NCBI GenBank assembly: GCA_028821455.1
Contig: JAPPGE010000001.1
Location: forward strand, 1 to 64,000
Origin: a bacterium
GTDB taxonomy: Bacteria > Pseudomonadota > Alphaproteobacteria > SP197
DNA length: 64,000 bases
Direction: 5' to 3'
A program made the translations under genes and the position numbers. Positions 7,777-17,158 of the stretch are shown here, piece after piece (position 1 is the stretch's first letter; the number at the start of each line of letters is the position of its first letter). The notes under the pieces are model-generated. The model had not been told where the DNA came from. It saw only the letters and a list, made by a program, of their open reading frames with translations, and ran no database searches.

Positions 7777-8046
7777 GAGAAAATCGCATCGTGGGGATAC
7801 CGGCGCCATTCTCACCCTTGCCATCGTGCCGGAAGATCCGGCGTCGGTACCAGCAGTGATCATCCTCGAGGAGTCTCGGAGTTTCGCATACCGCGTGGCC
7901 CGAGGCGGCTGCCGTTGCCCGCTGCCAGACATGCCTCATCGTCCCGGCGCCCTTCGCCGCGATCTGTCGAGACGCGATCATCGCATGGCGACCGTCATCG
8001 GTGCGGCCATGGCAAGTCCCTTCGCCCGACGAACGCAGGAACCGAC

Positions 8047-8688
8047 ATGAGCCAGCCAATCGTCTTTGGTGCCGCCTACAGCGTCTATGTCCGGACGGTG
8101 CGCCTTACCCTGGCGGAAAAGAACGTCCCCCACCGTCTCGTCGAAGTCGATGTCTTCAGCGAAGGCGGACCACCGCCGGACTACCTCTTGCGCCATCCAT
8201 TCGGGCGCATCCCGGCATTTGAGCATGATGGCTTCCAGATCTACGAGACAGATGCGATTGTCCGCTACATCGACGAGACCTTCGATGGACCATCGTTGAT
8301 CCCGGACACACCGAGAGGCCGGGCGCGCATGACACAGGCGATGCGGATTCTCGACTGTTACGCCTACCCCAGCATGGTCTGGGGCGTGTACGTCGAGCAG
8401 GTCGACGCCCCGCAGGAAGGCGGTGAGACGAATTCCGTCAGGCTCGACGAAGCGATCAGGCGCTCGCGCACCTGTCTGGGAGCACTGGAACGGCTGATGG
8501 ACGGCGGTCCATTCCTCTTCGGCTACACGCCATGCCTAGCCGACCTTCATGCCGCGCCGATGTTCGCCTACTTTCGGCTGGCGCCAATGGGTCGCCAACT
8601 GCTGGATGAACAACCCCGGCTGAAGTCATGGCTGAAGCACATGCTGGCTCGGCCAAGCATCGCTGCGATCGACGACGCCGGCTCCTGA
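8047..8688 (+). CDS. Glutathione S-transferase family protein
   Basis: A 213-residue cytosolic GST-type protein. The N-terminal thioredoxin-like domain (about 1-80) starts FGAAYSVYVRTVRLTLAEKNV and has the cis-proline region HPFGRIPAFEHDGFQIYETDAIVRYID, which supplies the glutathione gamma-glutamyl contacts (Glu-Thr/Ser replaced by Glu-Thr-Asp). The all-helical C-terminal domain contains the capping motif TPCLADLHAAPMF. I chose ATG 8047 since homology starts there; the frame is open further upstream without resemblance. Substrate unknown. No partner genes point to a pathway. Confidence 0.88.
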   Translation: MSQPIVFGAAYSVYVRTVRLTLAEKNVPHRLVEVDVFSEGGPPPDYLLRHPFGRIPAFEHDGFQIYETDAIVRYIDETFDGPSLIPDTPRGRARMTQAMRILDCYAYPSMVWGVYVEQVDAPQEGGETNSVRLDEAIRRSRTCLGALERLMDGGPFLFGYTPCLADLHAAPMFAYFRLAPMGRQLLDEQPRLKSWLKHMLARPSIAAIDDAGS

Positions 8689-8987
8689 AACCTGGCAGAC
8701 TTGACGGGCTTGCCGATCAGGCGGCGGAGGCTGAGATGGCACGAGGACGAAACTGCATTCGCTTCTCACCTGAGCTGCCGACGAAGGCACGCCATGGAAT
8801 GGGCAACCCTTCCGACTGCATCGCGCCGCGCCGTGCTGGCTTGGTGTGCTGCCGGTAACGTTGATTTACCTCGACTTCGGCATGCCAATCCGCGAAGCGA
8901 TACTCGCTGCGACGTTTTCGTCCACCGGCAAGGCCGTCGAATTGAACACAGTCACCAATGAATGGGACGCCCCTTGCTCAAGAGGCA

Positions 8988-9707
8988 TCATGGATTGACC
9001 GCGGCCGTTCGTTGCAGGGGGAAGTCGACCGTGTAGCGCGTTCCCAGGTAGCTCAGAATTCGACTCGCCACCTGTTCGGTGTGCTCGTGGGCAAGGGTTT
9101 CGGCGAGGTCCGGATCACGCCTCTCGATCGCGTCGACGATACCGGCATGCTCCTGCGCAATGTCTTCCGGCAGGGCATCGTTAAGCGAATGGAAGTACAC
9201 CCTGAGAGTCCGGCGGCCCTCGTCCAGCAGACGCGTGTAAAGCCATGTGAAGTAGCGGTTCTTTCCGGCCTCGGCGATCGCCTTGTGGAAGTTGCGATTG
9301 GTCTCGATCATCGCAAGGGCATCACCCGCTTTCCTCACCCGGTCGAATTCGCGACTCATCTCCTTGATCCTGTTCAAGTCGTCCTCGGTGCGGTGCAGGG
9401 CCGCAAGCCGTGTGGTGACCCGCTGCATCAGGTCGAGCGCATCGACGTAGGCGGGAAATTCCTCGAGGTTGAGCGGCGAGACGATGGCGCTCTTGTTGGG
9501 CAGGGTACGGACCAGACCGTCGGCAGACAGACGAATGATCGCTTCGCGAACCGGCGAACGCGAGACCGCATAGCGGGCCGCGATGCCGTTCTCATCGAGG
9601 GGCGCTCCGGGCGCGAAGGACATGTCGAGGATTTCCCTGCGAAGCGCATGGTAGATCTGCAGTGCGGCTTCGCCCCTGGCGCGCCTCTCCTTGCTCAACA
9701 CCGTCAT
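8988..9707 (-). CDS. GntR-family regulator with FCD ligand domain
   Basis: A 239-residue regulator. The N-terminal winged helix (about 15-80) includes GAPLDENGIAARYAVSRSPVREAIIRLSADGLV, the GntR signature; the C-terminal FCD helical domain carries metal/ligand residues of the type D..R....NFHKAIAEAG and a later His-rich helix. FCD proteins usually sense organic or amino acids and repress adjacent catabolic genes. It is transcribed away from the ABC transporter operon with a 471-bp shared upstream region that holds a dyad at 10084-10098. Start ATG 9707 has AGGAG 6 bases upstream. It likely controls the transporter operon and perhaps the genes near 17 kb. Confidence 0.92.
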   Translation of the reverse strand: MTVLSKERRARGEAALQIYHALRREILDMSFAPGAPLDENGIAARYAVSRSPVREAIIRLSADGLVRTLPNKSAIVSPLNLEEFPAYVDALDLMQRVTTRLAALHRTEDDLNRIKEMSREFDRVRKAGDALAMIETNRNFHKAIAEAGKNRYFTWLYTRLLDEGRRTLRVYFHSLNDALPEDIAQEHAGIVDAIERRDPDLAETLAHEHTEQVASRILSYLGTRYTVDFPLQRTAAVNP

Positions 9708-10178
9708 GGCATGCTCCTGTCGCCCTGCCGAGTGCGCTGTGCTGGATGCCGATGTCGCAGGTTGTGCAGGGCAACGGACACTATCCGATTGCCCGAGGCA
9801 GTGTCACTAGCGCGCTCCGTCGACGGCAGCCGCGCCGCGCACGCCGCGCCCCGAATCGAAGTCATGCCGCCGCACCGCACAGTCCATCGCCGACGCGGCT
9901 GGGCTCGCAGAACGCAAGGCGGTCACACCGAAACGCCCGGGCCATCATTCGTGAACATCCCCTGCTCCCCCAATCCGAGCCGCGCGATCCCGTTCCGGCC
10001 CCACCGGGCCGCAATTCGAAACGCGCGCGCAAACTCAACCGATGTCCTGGCGAGAAACCCGGCCGCGAAAGGCCTTGACTTTGCATACACGTTGTATGGA
10101 ACATGTCATGCTTCTGCAACTGACCCCTCTGGGCCTCGTTCCAGCGAGGGCAGGACGATCACATGGGGAGTATGGACT
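9708..10178. promoter_or_regulatory. Divergent control region, GntR gene / ABC operon
   Basis: This 471-bp region separates the regulator gene and the binding-protein gene. It holds a possible -35 TTGACT at 10075-10080 for the plus-strand operon and an inverted repeat at 10084-10098. No convincing protein frame was found; plus-strand frames here are Arg/Pro-rich. The rest shows nothing recognisable. Confidence 0.5.
10084..10098. promoter_or_regulatory. Candidate GntR/FCD operator
   Basis: CATAC-ACGTT-GTATG is a perfect 5-bp-arm dyad starting 3 bases after the TTGACT hexamer, about 80 bp before the binding-protein start. Size and position suit an FCD repressor site blocking the ABC operon promoter. 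Inference from symmetry and location only. Confidence 0.45.
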
Positions 10179-10994
10179 ATGAAACGTGGATATCTCGCTC
10201 CGGTAGCAGCCGTTGCCGTGTTTTTCATTCTTGCGGCCGGGCAGGACGCCAGAGCCGACAAGCTGGATGACATCATCAACGATGGCCTCGTGCGTTGCGC
10301 GGTCGTTCTCGATTTCCCGCCCATCGGGTATCGGGACGAGAACAACGAACCTGTCGGGTTCGACGTTGAGTACTGCAAGGATCTGGCCGCCGCGCTCGAA
10401 GTCGATTATGAGATTCTGCCCGTGACCTGGGCCGAGCGCCTGCCTTCGATCGTGACGAATCGCGCGGACGTCGTGTTCGGCGGGACCTCGGATTCGCTCG
10501 AGCGGGCCAAGACGGTCGGCTTTACGATCCCCTATGCCATCTACTACGCGCAGGCCGTGGTCGGGATCGACTCCGGTGTCGTGACCTTCGAGGACCTGAA
10601 GGGCAAGCGTGTCGCCGCTGCAGTCGGCACCATTCCTGAACAGGAATACCTGAAGTACGCGGCAGAATGGGGCGTGGAAGATCTCTATCAGGGCTACCAG
10701 AGCGAGAACGAGGTGTTCCTCGCGGTTGCCCAGGGAAAGGCGGACGTCGGCATCACCACCAACACGGCGGTCAAGCCCATTGTCGCGCAGTATGACACCG
10801 TGATCGCCGGGCCGCGCATGCCCTGGACGACGGACTACACGTCGGTGGTGGCGCCGCGCAAGGACTTCGGATGGATCAACTATCTGAATCTGTTCATCAC
10901 CCACCAGGTGCGCTCCGGCCGCTATCAGGAACTCTGGGGCCGGTTCGTGGGTGGCGAGGCTCCCGAACTCCGTATTCCGGGCGTGATGTACTGA
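10179..10994 (+). CDS. Amino-acid ABC transporter substrate-binding protein
   Basis: A 271-residue periplasmic binding protein of family 3 (polar amino acids). A Sec signal peptide (MKRGYLAPVAAVAVFFILAAG, cut near ARA-DKLDD) is followed by the family motif FPPIGYRDENNEPVGFDVEYCKDLA and later GTSDSLERAKTVGFTIPY. Start ATG 10179 follows GGGAG. It is the first gene of an operon: binding protein, two permeases, ATPase, then an enolase-superfamily enzyme. The substrate is probably an amino or imino acid or a betaine, judged from the linked enzymes. A hairpin after the gene probably reduces read-through into the permeases. Confidence 0.93.
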   Translation: MKRGYLAPVAAVAVFFILAAGQDARADKLDDIINDGLVRCAVVLDFPPIGYRDENNEPVGFDVEYCKDLAAALEVDYEILPVTWAERLPSIVTNRADVVFGGTSDSLERAKTVGFTIPYAIYYAQAVVGIDSGVVTFEDLKGKRVAAAVGTIPEQEYLKYAAEWGVEDLYQGYQSENEVFLAVAQGKADVGITTNTAVKPIVAQYDTVIAGPRMPWTTDYTSVVAPRKDFGWINYLNLFITHQVRSGRYQELWGRFVGGEAPELRIPGVMY

Positions 10995-11068
10995 TTGGGT
11001 CCGTCATCTTCGGCGGCGGCTGACGCACCACCGCCGGTGCAACCGGCCGCTGCGGCGCGTTGGAATTT

Positions 11069-11099
11069 GGGGCGGGGAACTCGGGAGGTCCCTCGCCCC
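11069..11099 (+). terminator. Intercistronic hairpin after the binding-protein gene
   Basis: GGGGCGGGGAAC (11069-11080) can pair with GTCCCTCGCCCC (11088-11099) around a 7-base loop, with two imperfect positions. It sits in the 191-bp gap before the first permease gene. There is no strong U-run, so attenuation or 3' protection of the binding-protein mRNA is more likely than full termination. Confidence 0.4.
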
Positions 11100-11185
11100 A
11101 TTCCTTGACCAGTAGCGCAAATCCAGGTGTTGGTCCGATAATGAGACGATAGCTGCAACTGCGACGGTCGGCGGGAGGCGAACAG

Positions 11186-11845
11186 GTGGATTACACCTTT
11201 CATTGGCGACCTGTGATCCGGAAGCTCCCGGACCTGCTCGAGGCGGCTCTCGTGACGCTCGAAGTGGCCGTGTTGTCGATGGTGATCGGTATCCTGATCG
11301 GCCTAGCCCTGGCGTTGATCAGGATGTCGGGCAAGCGTTCGACGGTCTGGTTCGCGGTGGGCTGGATCGAGATTGCACGCAATACCCCCGCGCTGCTGCA
11401 ACTCTTCTTCTTCGGCTTCGGCCTCGGCGCATTCGGATTCCACCTGAGCCCCTACATGATCGTTCTGTGCGGGCTCTCGTTCAACAACGCAGGCTATCTC
11501 GCCGAGAACTTCCGGGGCGGCTTCAATGCCATCCCCGATACTCAATACCGGGCGGCGCGCTCTCTCGGCATGTCTGCAATCCAGGCATATGCCCGCATCA
11601 TCATTCCGCAGGTCTTCCGCATTGTGTACTACCCCATGACCAATCAGATGGTGTGGGCGGTGTTGATGAGCTCTCTCGGCATGCTCGTCGGGTTCCGCGA
11701 ACTGACCGGAGAGACCCAGTTTCTCGCTTCCAAGACATTTCGCATATTCGAGTACTTCCTGTTCACTGCCGCCATCTACTACGGGCTGGTCAAGATCATC
11801 CTCGGTGCGTCCAGGCTGATTGCCTGGCGCCTATTCCGGTATTGA
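11186..11845 (+). CDS. Amino-acid ABC transporter permease (first)
   Basis: A 219-residue HisM/GlnP-type inner-membrane permease. Membrane helices occur near residues 18-42, 60-80, 90-110 and 185-210. The coupling loop that docks with the ATPase reads FNAIPDTQYRAARSLGMSAIQAYARIIIPQ, the EAA motif of the family. The start is GTG at 11186, preceded by GGCGGGAGGC. It is followed 12 bp later by the second permease; the two would form a heterodimeric channel. Confidence 0.93.
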   Translation: MDYTFHWRPVIRKLPDLLEAALVTLEVAVLSMVIGILIGLALALIRMSGKRSTVWFAVGWIEIARNTPALLQLFFFGFGLGAFGFHLSPYMIVLCGLSFNNAGYLAENFRGGFNAIPDTQYRAARSLGMSAIQAYARIIIPQVFRIVYYPMTNQMVWAVLMSSLGMLVGFRELTGETQFLASKTFRIFEYFLFTAAIYYGLVKIILGASRLIAWRLFRY

Positions 11846-11857
11846 CGGATTCGGTGA

Positions 11858-12529
11858 ATGTCCGAAACCGACTCCATAGAGTTCTTCACCAGCTTCAGGG
11901 TCGAAGACCTCTGGTTTTTGCTCGAGGCAGCCGGGCGAACCCTGCTGATCTCCGTGCTCGGAATCTCGGGCGGTACGGTGCTCGGCATCGCGTTCGGATG
12001 GCTGCTGTCGATAGGCCGCTGGTATGGCGCCGCGACCCTCGGCTGGGTCCTTGACGTCTTCCGCAGCGTGCCATTGATCATCCAGCTCGTCCTGTTCTTC
12101 AACTTCTTCCCGATCGTCGGCTTTCCGCTTGATCCTTTCGGGGCGGGTACCCTGGTCCTGGTCATGTACACCAGCGCCCTTGTCGCTCAGGTTGCGCGCG
12201 GCGGCATCGAGGCGGTGTCGATTTCGACCCGCCGAGCGGCCCGCTCCCTTGGCATGAGCTACTGGCAGGACTTGCGCTACGTCGTCTGGCCAATCGGCAT
12301 TCGTGCCGTGTTGCCCTCGTGGACCGGCGTCGCGCTCGGAGTTCTCAAGGACACGGCGCTTGTTTCCGTGCTTGGCTACATGGAGCTGTTGCGCGCTTCC
12401 CAGATCCTGATCACCAGAACTCAGGAACCTTTCCTCGTTCTGGCGGTCGTCGGTGCCTTCTACTTTGCACTCTCGTTCCCGATCGCCCGCTTTTCCGAGC
12501 GGCTGGAGAGGAGATGGAGCCATGATTGA
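11858..12529 (+). CDS. Amino-acid ABC transporter permease (second)
   Basis: A 223-residue partner permease of the HisQ/M family, with the TGRTLLISVLGI-type first helix and the EAA loop ISTRRAARSLGMSYWQDLRYVVWPIGIRAVLP. Its stop overlaps the ATPase start by 8 bases, so translation is probably coupled. It should pair with the preceding permease. Confidence 0.93.
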   Translation: MSETDSIEFFTSFRVEDLWFLLEAAGRTLLISVLGISGGTVLGIAFGWLLSIGRWYGAATLGWVLDVFRSVPLIIQLVLFFNFFPIVGFPLDPFGAGTLVLVMYTSALVAQVARGGIEAVSISTRRAARSLGMSYWQDLRYVVWPIGIRAVLPSWTGVALGVLKDTALVSVLGYMELLRASQILITRTQEPFLVLAVVGAFYFALSFPIARFSERLERRWSHD

Positions 12530-13244
12530 AATCGAAGGTGTACGCAAGTCGTTCGGTCCGCTCGAAGTGCTTCGCGGCATCGACCTCACCGTTCGCAACG
12601 GTGAGGTCATCAGCATCATCGGCGCCAGCGGATCGGGCAAATCGACCCTGCTCTACTGCATCAACGGGCTCGAATCGATCCAGGGTGGGCGGATCCTTGT
12701 CGATGGCGAGGACGTGCATGGACGCGATACCAATCTCAACAGGTTGCGGCAGCGTCTCGGAATGGTGTTCCAGCAATGGAATTCGTTTCCGCATCTTACG
12801 GCCCTGGAAAACGTGGCTCTCGCGCCCAGGATCGTAAAGGGGAAGTCGCGTGCCGAGGCCCGCGAGATCGCCAGGGCGCAACTCGAGCACGTGGGGCTGG
12901 GCGACAAACTCGACGTCTATCCCTCGAAGCTGTCGGGTGGCCAGCAGCAACGCCTGGCGATCGCACGGGCGCTGGCCATGGAGCCGGACTACATGCTGTT
13001 TGACGAGGCGACCTCGGCACTGGATCCGGAACTGGTGGGAGAGGTTCTCGACACGATGCGGCTGCTCGCCAACGAGGGGGCGACAATGATCTGCGTCACC
13101 CATGAAATGGGCTTCGCGCGCGACGTGTCCGACCGGGTCGCTTTTGTCGACGAGGGTCGGATAGAGGAGATCGGCCCGCCGTCCCAGATATTTGGTGCGG
13201 CGCAATCCGAAAAAACACAACGCTTCCTTGCCAAGGTCCGCTGA
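12522..13244 (+). CDS. Amino-acid ABC transporter ATP-binding protein
   Basis: A 240-residue GlnQ/HisP-type ATPase. Walker A is GASGSGKST (about 34-42), the Q-loop is MVFQQWNSFPHLTALENV, the signature is LSGGQQQR, Walker B is YMLFDEATSALDPE, and the switch His lies in [10 protein letters not shown]. The Walker B segment has Glu followed by Ala-Thr instead of the commoner Pro-Thr (DEATSALD), a frequent variant. Start ATG 12522 lies inside the permease end with GGAGAGGAG upstream. Confidence 0.94.
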   Translation: MIEIEGVRKSFGPLEVLRGIDLTVRNGEVISIIGASGSGKSTLLYCINGLESIQGGRILVDGEDVHGRDTNLNRLRQRLGMVFQQWNSFPHLTALENVALAPRIVKGKSRAEAREIARAQLEHVGLGDKLDVYPSKLSGGQQQRLAIARALAMEPDYMLFDEATSALDPELVGEVLDTMRLLANEGATMICVTHEMGFARDVSDRVAFVDEGRIEEIGPPSQIFGAAQSEKTQRFLAKVR

Positions 13245-13277
13245 CGGCGCATCGGGACTCATACGGGGACTTAACTC

Positions 13278-14378
13278 ATGCGAATCAGGCAACTCAAGGT
13301 CTACCAGGTCGAATTGCCGTTGGTGGAAGGCCGCTACTCCTGGGCCGAAGGCAAGTACGTCGAGGTGTTCGACAGCACGATCGTTGAGGTCATAACCGAG
13401 GACGCTACGGGGATTGGCGAAGTGTGTCCCCTGGGCCCGTTCTATCTCCCGGCCTTCGGCAAGGGGGCCCGTGCGGGCATTGAGGAACTTGCGCCACACC
13501 TGATCGGGCTGAACGCCACCGACCTGACGACGATCAATACGGTCATGGATACGGCGCTGTTGGGCCACCCGTACGTGAAGTCCGCCATCGACATGGCGTG
13601 CTGGGATGTGCTTGGCAAGCACGCCGGCATGTCCGTCTGCGACTTGTTGGGTGGGCGTCAAGGTGATGCCGTTGCCCTCTATCGCGCCATCAGCCAGCTG
13701 CCACCGAAGGAAATGGCACGAAATGTCGCGTCCTACCGGGATCAGGGATACCGGAAGTTCCAGCTCAAGGTCGGCGGCAATCCGGACGAGGACATCGAGC
13801 GCATCCTTCAGGCGCGCGAAATCCTCGATCGAGGTGAGATCCTGGTTGCCGATGCCAATACCGGCTGGCTGGCGCACGAGGCCGCCCGTGTCGTCGATGC
13901 CGTGGCGGATTGCGACGTCTACATCGAGCAACCATGCAAAAGCTATGAGGAATGCCTGACCGTTCGTTCGCGGACCGCGCGGCCGTTCATCCTGGACGAG
14001 AACATCGACAGCCTTGCGATGCTCCTGCGTGCCTACCACGACGGCGCGATGGACAACATCAACCTGAAGATCTCGAAGGTGGGTGGGTTGTCGAAGGCAC
14101 GTGTGATTCGCGACGTGTGCGCTACGCTCGGGATCGCGATGACGATCGAAGACAGCTGGGGATCGGATATCGTAACGGCGGCCATCGCCCATCTCGCCCA
14201 TTCAACGCCCGAACGCGTTCGCTTCTCCTCGACCGACTTCAACAGCTATGTGACGGTCGACACGGCGACGGGCGGGCCTTGTCGAACCGACGGTACGATG
14301 CGGGCCGGCGATGGGCCGGGCCTCGGTGTCGACCTCGATCGCCAATCGGTGGGCAACCCGGTCGCAGTCTACGGATAG
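13278..14378 (+). CDS. Mandelate racemase / muconate lactonizing enzyme family protein
   Basis: A 366-residue enolase-superfamily enzyme. The N-terminal capping domain (1-125) is followed by a barrel with Lys164 (FQLKVGG), metal ligands Asp192 (VADANTGW), Glu217 (VYIEQPC) and Asp240 (FILDENI), and Lys267 in NLKISKVGG. Paired lysines on opposite barrel strands are the MLE-subgroup acid/base set, used by amino-acid and hydroxyproline-betaine epimerases and some dehydratases. It is the last gene of the ABC operon, so its substrate is probably what the transporter brings in. With a proline racemase homologue and a DapA-like protein next door, a betaine or imino-acid epimerase is my best guess; the exact reaction is not readable. 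Confidence 0.88.
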   Translation: MRIRQLKVYQVELPLVEGRYSWAEGKYVEVFDSTIVEVITEDATGIGEVCPLGPFYLPAFGKGARAGIEELAPHLIGLNATDLTTINTVMDTALLGHPYVKSAIDMACWDVLGKHAGMSVCDLLGGRQGDAVALYRAISQLPPKEMARNVASYRDQGYRKFQLKVGGNPDEDIERILQAREILDRGEILVADANTGWLAHEAARVVDAVADCDVYIEQPCKSYEECLTVRSRTARPFILDENIDSLAMLLRAYHDGAMDNINLKISKVGGLSKARVIRDVCATLGIAMTIEDSWGSDIVTAAIAHLAHSTPERVRFSSTDFNSYVTVDTATGGPCRTDGTMRAGDGPGLGVDLDRQSVGNPVAVYG

Positions 14379-14693
14379 CCCCCGTGACCAGAGTTTCGCT
14401 CGAACCCGACAGGTGCCGCGAAGACGATCATGCGGCACCAAGGCGGCGTGACCGCGAGAGCGCCCTTTACGAACACGTACTGTTTGCCCAGCCAGGCTGA
14501 GGCTTTCCGGGGACTCCCGACACGACTTCGATACCCGGCGGTCAATCGGATGGTGCAAGACGAACCGCCTTCGTCCGGCGGACGGGGATCCATCAGCGCG
14601 ATGTCAATCCCCTCTTCGACCGGGAGCTACGCTGTCGAAACGCCGTTGACGCAAAATCACCGGCCCGAAGGCCGGGAGGCCAGTCTCGGGCGT
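14379..14693. other. Convergent gap with small hairpin
   Basis: This gap lies between the tail ends of the enolase-superfamily gene and the racemase-family gene. CGGCC-CGAA-GGCCG at 14661-14674 is a short stable hairpin near the end of the latter and may act as a terminator, though no T-run is present. Nothing else was seen. Confidence 0.4.
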
Positions 14694-15731
14694 TCAGGAT
14701 GAGAGGAGGTCGAAGGCATCTCCCCAGGTGTCCGAGAGGAGAAAGCCGTCAGGAAACGGATCGCTCGGATCCAATCCGATCTGGTGAACCCCGTGGATCC
14801 ACCCGCGTCCGGAAACCCGGGTACGGATCGCCGGCTTCGGGCCGACCTGCGCCGGGCCCACGAACTCGACGCTGAACGTGCTGCCGATGATCGATTTCGC
14901 CGTGACGACTTCGCCGGGACGGGCCTGGTGGCGGGTCCAACGTGCGGCCAGGCGAGCCGTGTTGCCGGTCCCGCATGGCGAGCGGTCCAGGCGGCCCGGC
15001 GGCAGGACGGTCGTGCCGATCAGCGTGCCGTCGTCGAGCGTGTCGGTGAACATGACATAGGACAGGCTGTTCAGGGACGGGACCTCAGGATGGCAGAACG
15101 AGAGAGCGGCGTTGGCGGCGCGATGAATTCTCGATCCGGCGTCCACCAGCGCGCGTCCCTGGTTCGGCTCGATCGAAAGGCCAAGCTGACGGGGATCGAC
15201 CAGGGCGTAGTAGAGTCCGCCGAACGCAATGTCGACCGTGACCGACCCGAGCCCCGGCACATCGAGATCGACGTCCAGGTCCTCCACGAATCCCGGAGGC
15301 ATGTCGAGGGTGACACGTTCGCACTTGCCGTCGCGGCACGCAGCGCGTGCGGCAACCAGTCCAGCGGCCGTGTCGAAACGAACCACCGTTTCCGGTTCCG
15401 TCATCGCGATGGCGCCTGTCTCCAGCAGGACCGTCGTGACACAGATGGCATTCGAGCCCGACATGGCGTGTGCCTTGTCGCCCTGCAGGACGATGAACCC
15501 GACATCGGCGTCAGGGCGGGTCGCGGGAAAAACGAGATTCGTGCTCATTTGGGCGCAGCCACGAGGTTCGAACACGCAGAACCGGCGAATGCTGTCGTCA
15601 ACCTGGTTCAGATGATCCAGCTTGGCGACCACCGTTTCTCCGGGAACATTCACGAAGCCTCCAGTGATGACGCGGCCGACCTCTCCTTCCGCGTGGGCCT
15701 CAACCATCGTCAACGTTTTCGACCACTGCAT
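14694..15731 (-). CDS. Proline racemase family protein (Ser/Cys type), hydroxyproline epimerase or dehydratase
   Basis: A 345-residue member of the proline racemase superfamily. The second catalytic Cys is present (DRSPCGTGN, Cys253), but the first is replaced by Ser91 (AMSGSNAICV instead of MCGH). The superfamily has Cys/Cys racemases/epimerases, Cys/Thr trans-3-hydroxyproline dehydratases, and Ser/Cys members reported as 4-hydroxyproline epimerase and/or 3-hydroxyproline dehydratase. The start ATG 15731 is preceded by AGGGGAGA; a longer upstream frame lacks homology. The next minus-strand gene upstream is a DapA-family enzyme, as in known hydroxyproline pathways, where a DapA-family deaminase acts two steps after the epimerase. 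Confidence 0.88.
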   Translation of the reverse strand: MQWSKTLTMVEAHAEGEVGRVITGGFVNVPGETVVAKLDHLNQVDDSIRRFCVFEPRGCAQMSTNLVFPATRPDADVGFIVLQGDKAHAMSGSNAICVTTVLLETGAIAMTEPETVVRFDTAAGLVAARAACRDGKCERVTLDMPPGFVEDLDVDLDVPGLGSVTVDIAFGGLYYALVDPRQLGLSIEPNQGRALVDAGSRIHRAANAALSFCHPEVPSLNSLSYVMFTDTLDDGTLIGTTVLPPGRLDRSPCGTGNTARLAARWTRHQARPGEVVTAKSIIGSTFSVEFVGPAQVGPKPAIRTRVSGRGWIHGVHQIGLDPSDPFPDGFLLSDTWGDAFDLLSS

Positions 15732-16216
15732 GGATGCGAATCTCCCCTGGCGGCGAACCGCCGGCTCAGGGCGGTCCGACATCCGTTGCGGAACGTTCGT
15801 CGATCGGCAGTTCTGTCCCATCAACAATGGTCCGCACCCTCGCACACCACCCTCGCGACGGGCTACGAAGCCGGCGCCTTCAGGCCATTATCAACGAGGT
15901 CACGAAGGATTGTGAATTCCTTGTCAGCACTGCCCGTGGTGAAGACGCAGCCGTCATGGTCGCCAAGCTTTCCCGTTGAGTTGGCGTTTGGCCAGCATCA
16001 CGAAACGAAGAAGGGGGTGCTTGCATTCGTTCGGGCAACGACACGACCGAACTTTGCACTCGAATGCTTCGCGCGGTCTCAAATGCACGACGTCGCCTCA
16101 ACGATGACTGCCAGCCGACGAATCACATCCTGCCCGATCAGGCGACTGCGAAAACGCCACCGGTGCACGCGATCGCAGGACATGAACGTTTCGACGTGAT
16201 GGCCGCGGTTTCATCC
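15732..16216. other. Gene-free stretch between two minus-strand genes
   Basis: This 485-bp region lies between the DapA-like gene end and the racemase-family start. Frames on both strands translate to unfamiliar Arg-rich sequence. The racemase promoter may lie here. No RNA gene or clear hairpin was found. Confidence 0.45.
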
Positions 16217-17158
16217 TCAACCAACAAGCCGGACATGCCTTTCTCCATCATTGGCGTTGGCCCGCGAGCGGATTGCGCCCAGCGTCCTCTTGACGGTTTC
16301 GAGGACCTGATGCAGTTCGCGCTTCAGTTCCTCATTCATGTCCCGCATGGGCGGGCGGACCGGGCCAGCGGGAAGTCCCTGGAAGGCAACGGCGTACTTC
16401 ACCGACTGGGCGTAGTTGCCGCCGCCCTCGATGACTGACATGAGCGGCAACAGAGCCGTCATCATGGCGCGCGCCTTGTCGAAATCCTTGTCCCGCGTAC
16501 AGACGTTGTAGAAATCGACCGCCTCCTCGACGAAAAAGTTGCCCATCGGCGTGACCCAGCTCGTAGCGCCCCAGACAAAGAACTCGAGCGCCTGGTTTTC
16601 GGCGCCGCAACTGATTTCGATGTGCGGAAAGTCGCACGCGAGAAGGTGCAGCCGGTCGATGTCGCCGCTGGCTTCCTTAATCGCCTTGAATGTGGCCCGT
16701 CGACCGACCTCTTCGAGAAACTCGGCACCCATCCCAACGCCGGTGCGGCCAGGGTAGTTGTAGAGCATGATCGGCAACCCGCAATCTCGGTCGACATCCA
16801 GGCAGTGAGCGGCAAGTTCGCGCTCCGTCGGCAGAGAATAGGGCGGTGCCGCCAGGAGGATGCCGTCGGCGCCCGCTTCCTTCGCCGCAACGGCATACGC
16901 GCAAGCGCCCGTCGTCGTCATGTCGTTCACGCCGCAGATCAAGGGCACGCGACCGCCAATCACCTCCTTCGCAAAGCGGAACTGACGGACCCTCTCGTCT
17001 CGCGTCAGGGCATAGCTCTCACCCGTAGTTCCGCCGCAGACGATGCCGTGGACGCCGCCGGCGATCATGTACTCGATCACTTCGGCGAATCCGGCCTCGT
17101 CAATGCCGAGGTCGTCGTGAAACGGCGTGATGATGGGGGGAATGATGCCTTTGAACAC
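16217..17158 (-). CDS. Dihydrodipicolinate synthase / N-acetylneuraminate lyase family protein
   Basis: A 313-residue class I aldolase-fold protein of the DapA family. Seen: GGTTGES (42-48), Tyr133 and Tyr135 in MLYNYPGRTG, and Schiff-base Lys161 in FKAIKEASGD. I chose GTG 17158 because AAGGAG lies 6 bases upstream; a longer frame up to 17299 lacks homology. True lysine-biosynthetic DapA is usually elsewhere, and the neighbours here are catabolic. A keto-acid aldolase or a pyrroline-4-hydroxy-2-carboxylate deaminase role is therefore more likely than lysine synthesis. A promoter with an overlapping palindrome lies upstream (17236-17277). Confidence 0.88.
   Translation of the reverse strand: MFKGIIPPIITPFHDDLGIDEAGFAEVIEYMIAGGVHGIVCGGTTGESYALTRDERVRQFRFAKEVIGGRVPLICGVNDMTTTGACAYAVAAKEAGADGILLAAPPYSLPTERELAAHCLDVDRDCGLPIMLYNYPGRTGVGMGAEFLEEVGRRATFKAIKEASGDIDRLHLLACDFPHIEISCGAENQALEFFVWGATSWVTPMGNFFVEEAVDFYNVCTRDKDFDKARAMMTALLPLMSVIEGGGNYAQSVKYAVAFQGLPAGPVRPPMRDMNEELKRELHQVLETVKRTLGAIRSRANANDGERHVRLVG

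Noticed and set aside
8958-10178. Long 5' extension of the binding-protein frame (about 407 codons)
   Set aside because: It runs antisense through the GntR gene and lacks homology; the signal peptide and ribosome binding site place the true start at 10179.
14784-16199. 471-codon plus-strand frame opposite the racemase-family gene
   Set aside because: Mostly antisense to a well-supported gene and rich in Arg/Asp/His repeats without a family.
16217-17158. Lysine-biosynthetic dapA
   Set aside because: The fold and Schiff-base Lys fit, but catabolic neighbours and the operator-like promoter argue against a housekeeping lysine gene, so no symbol was given.
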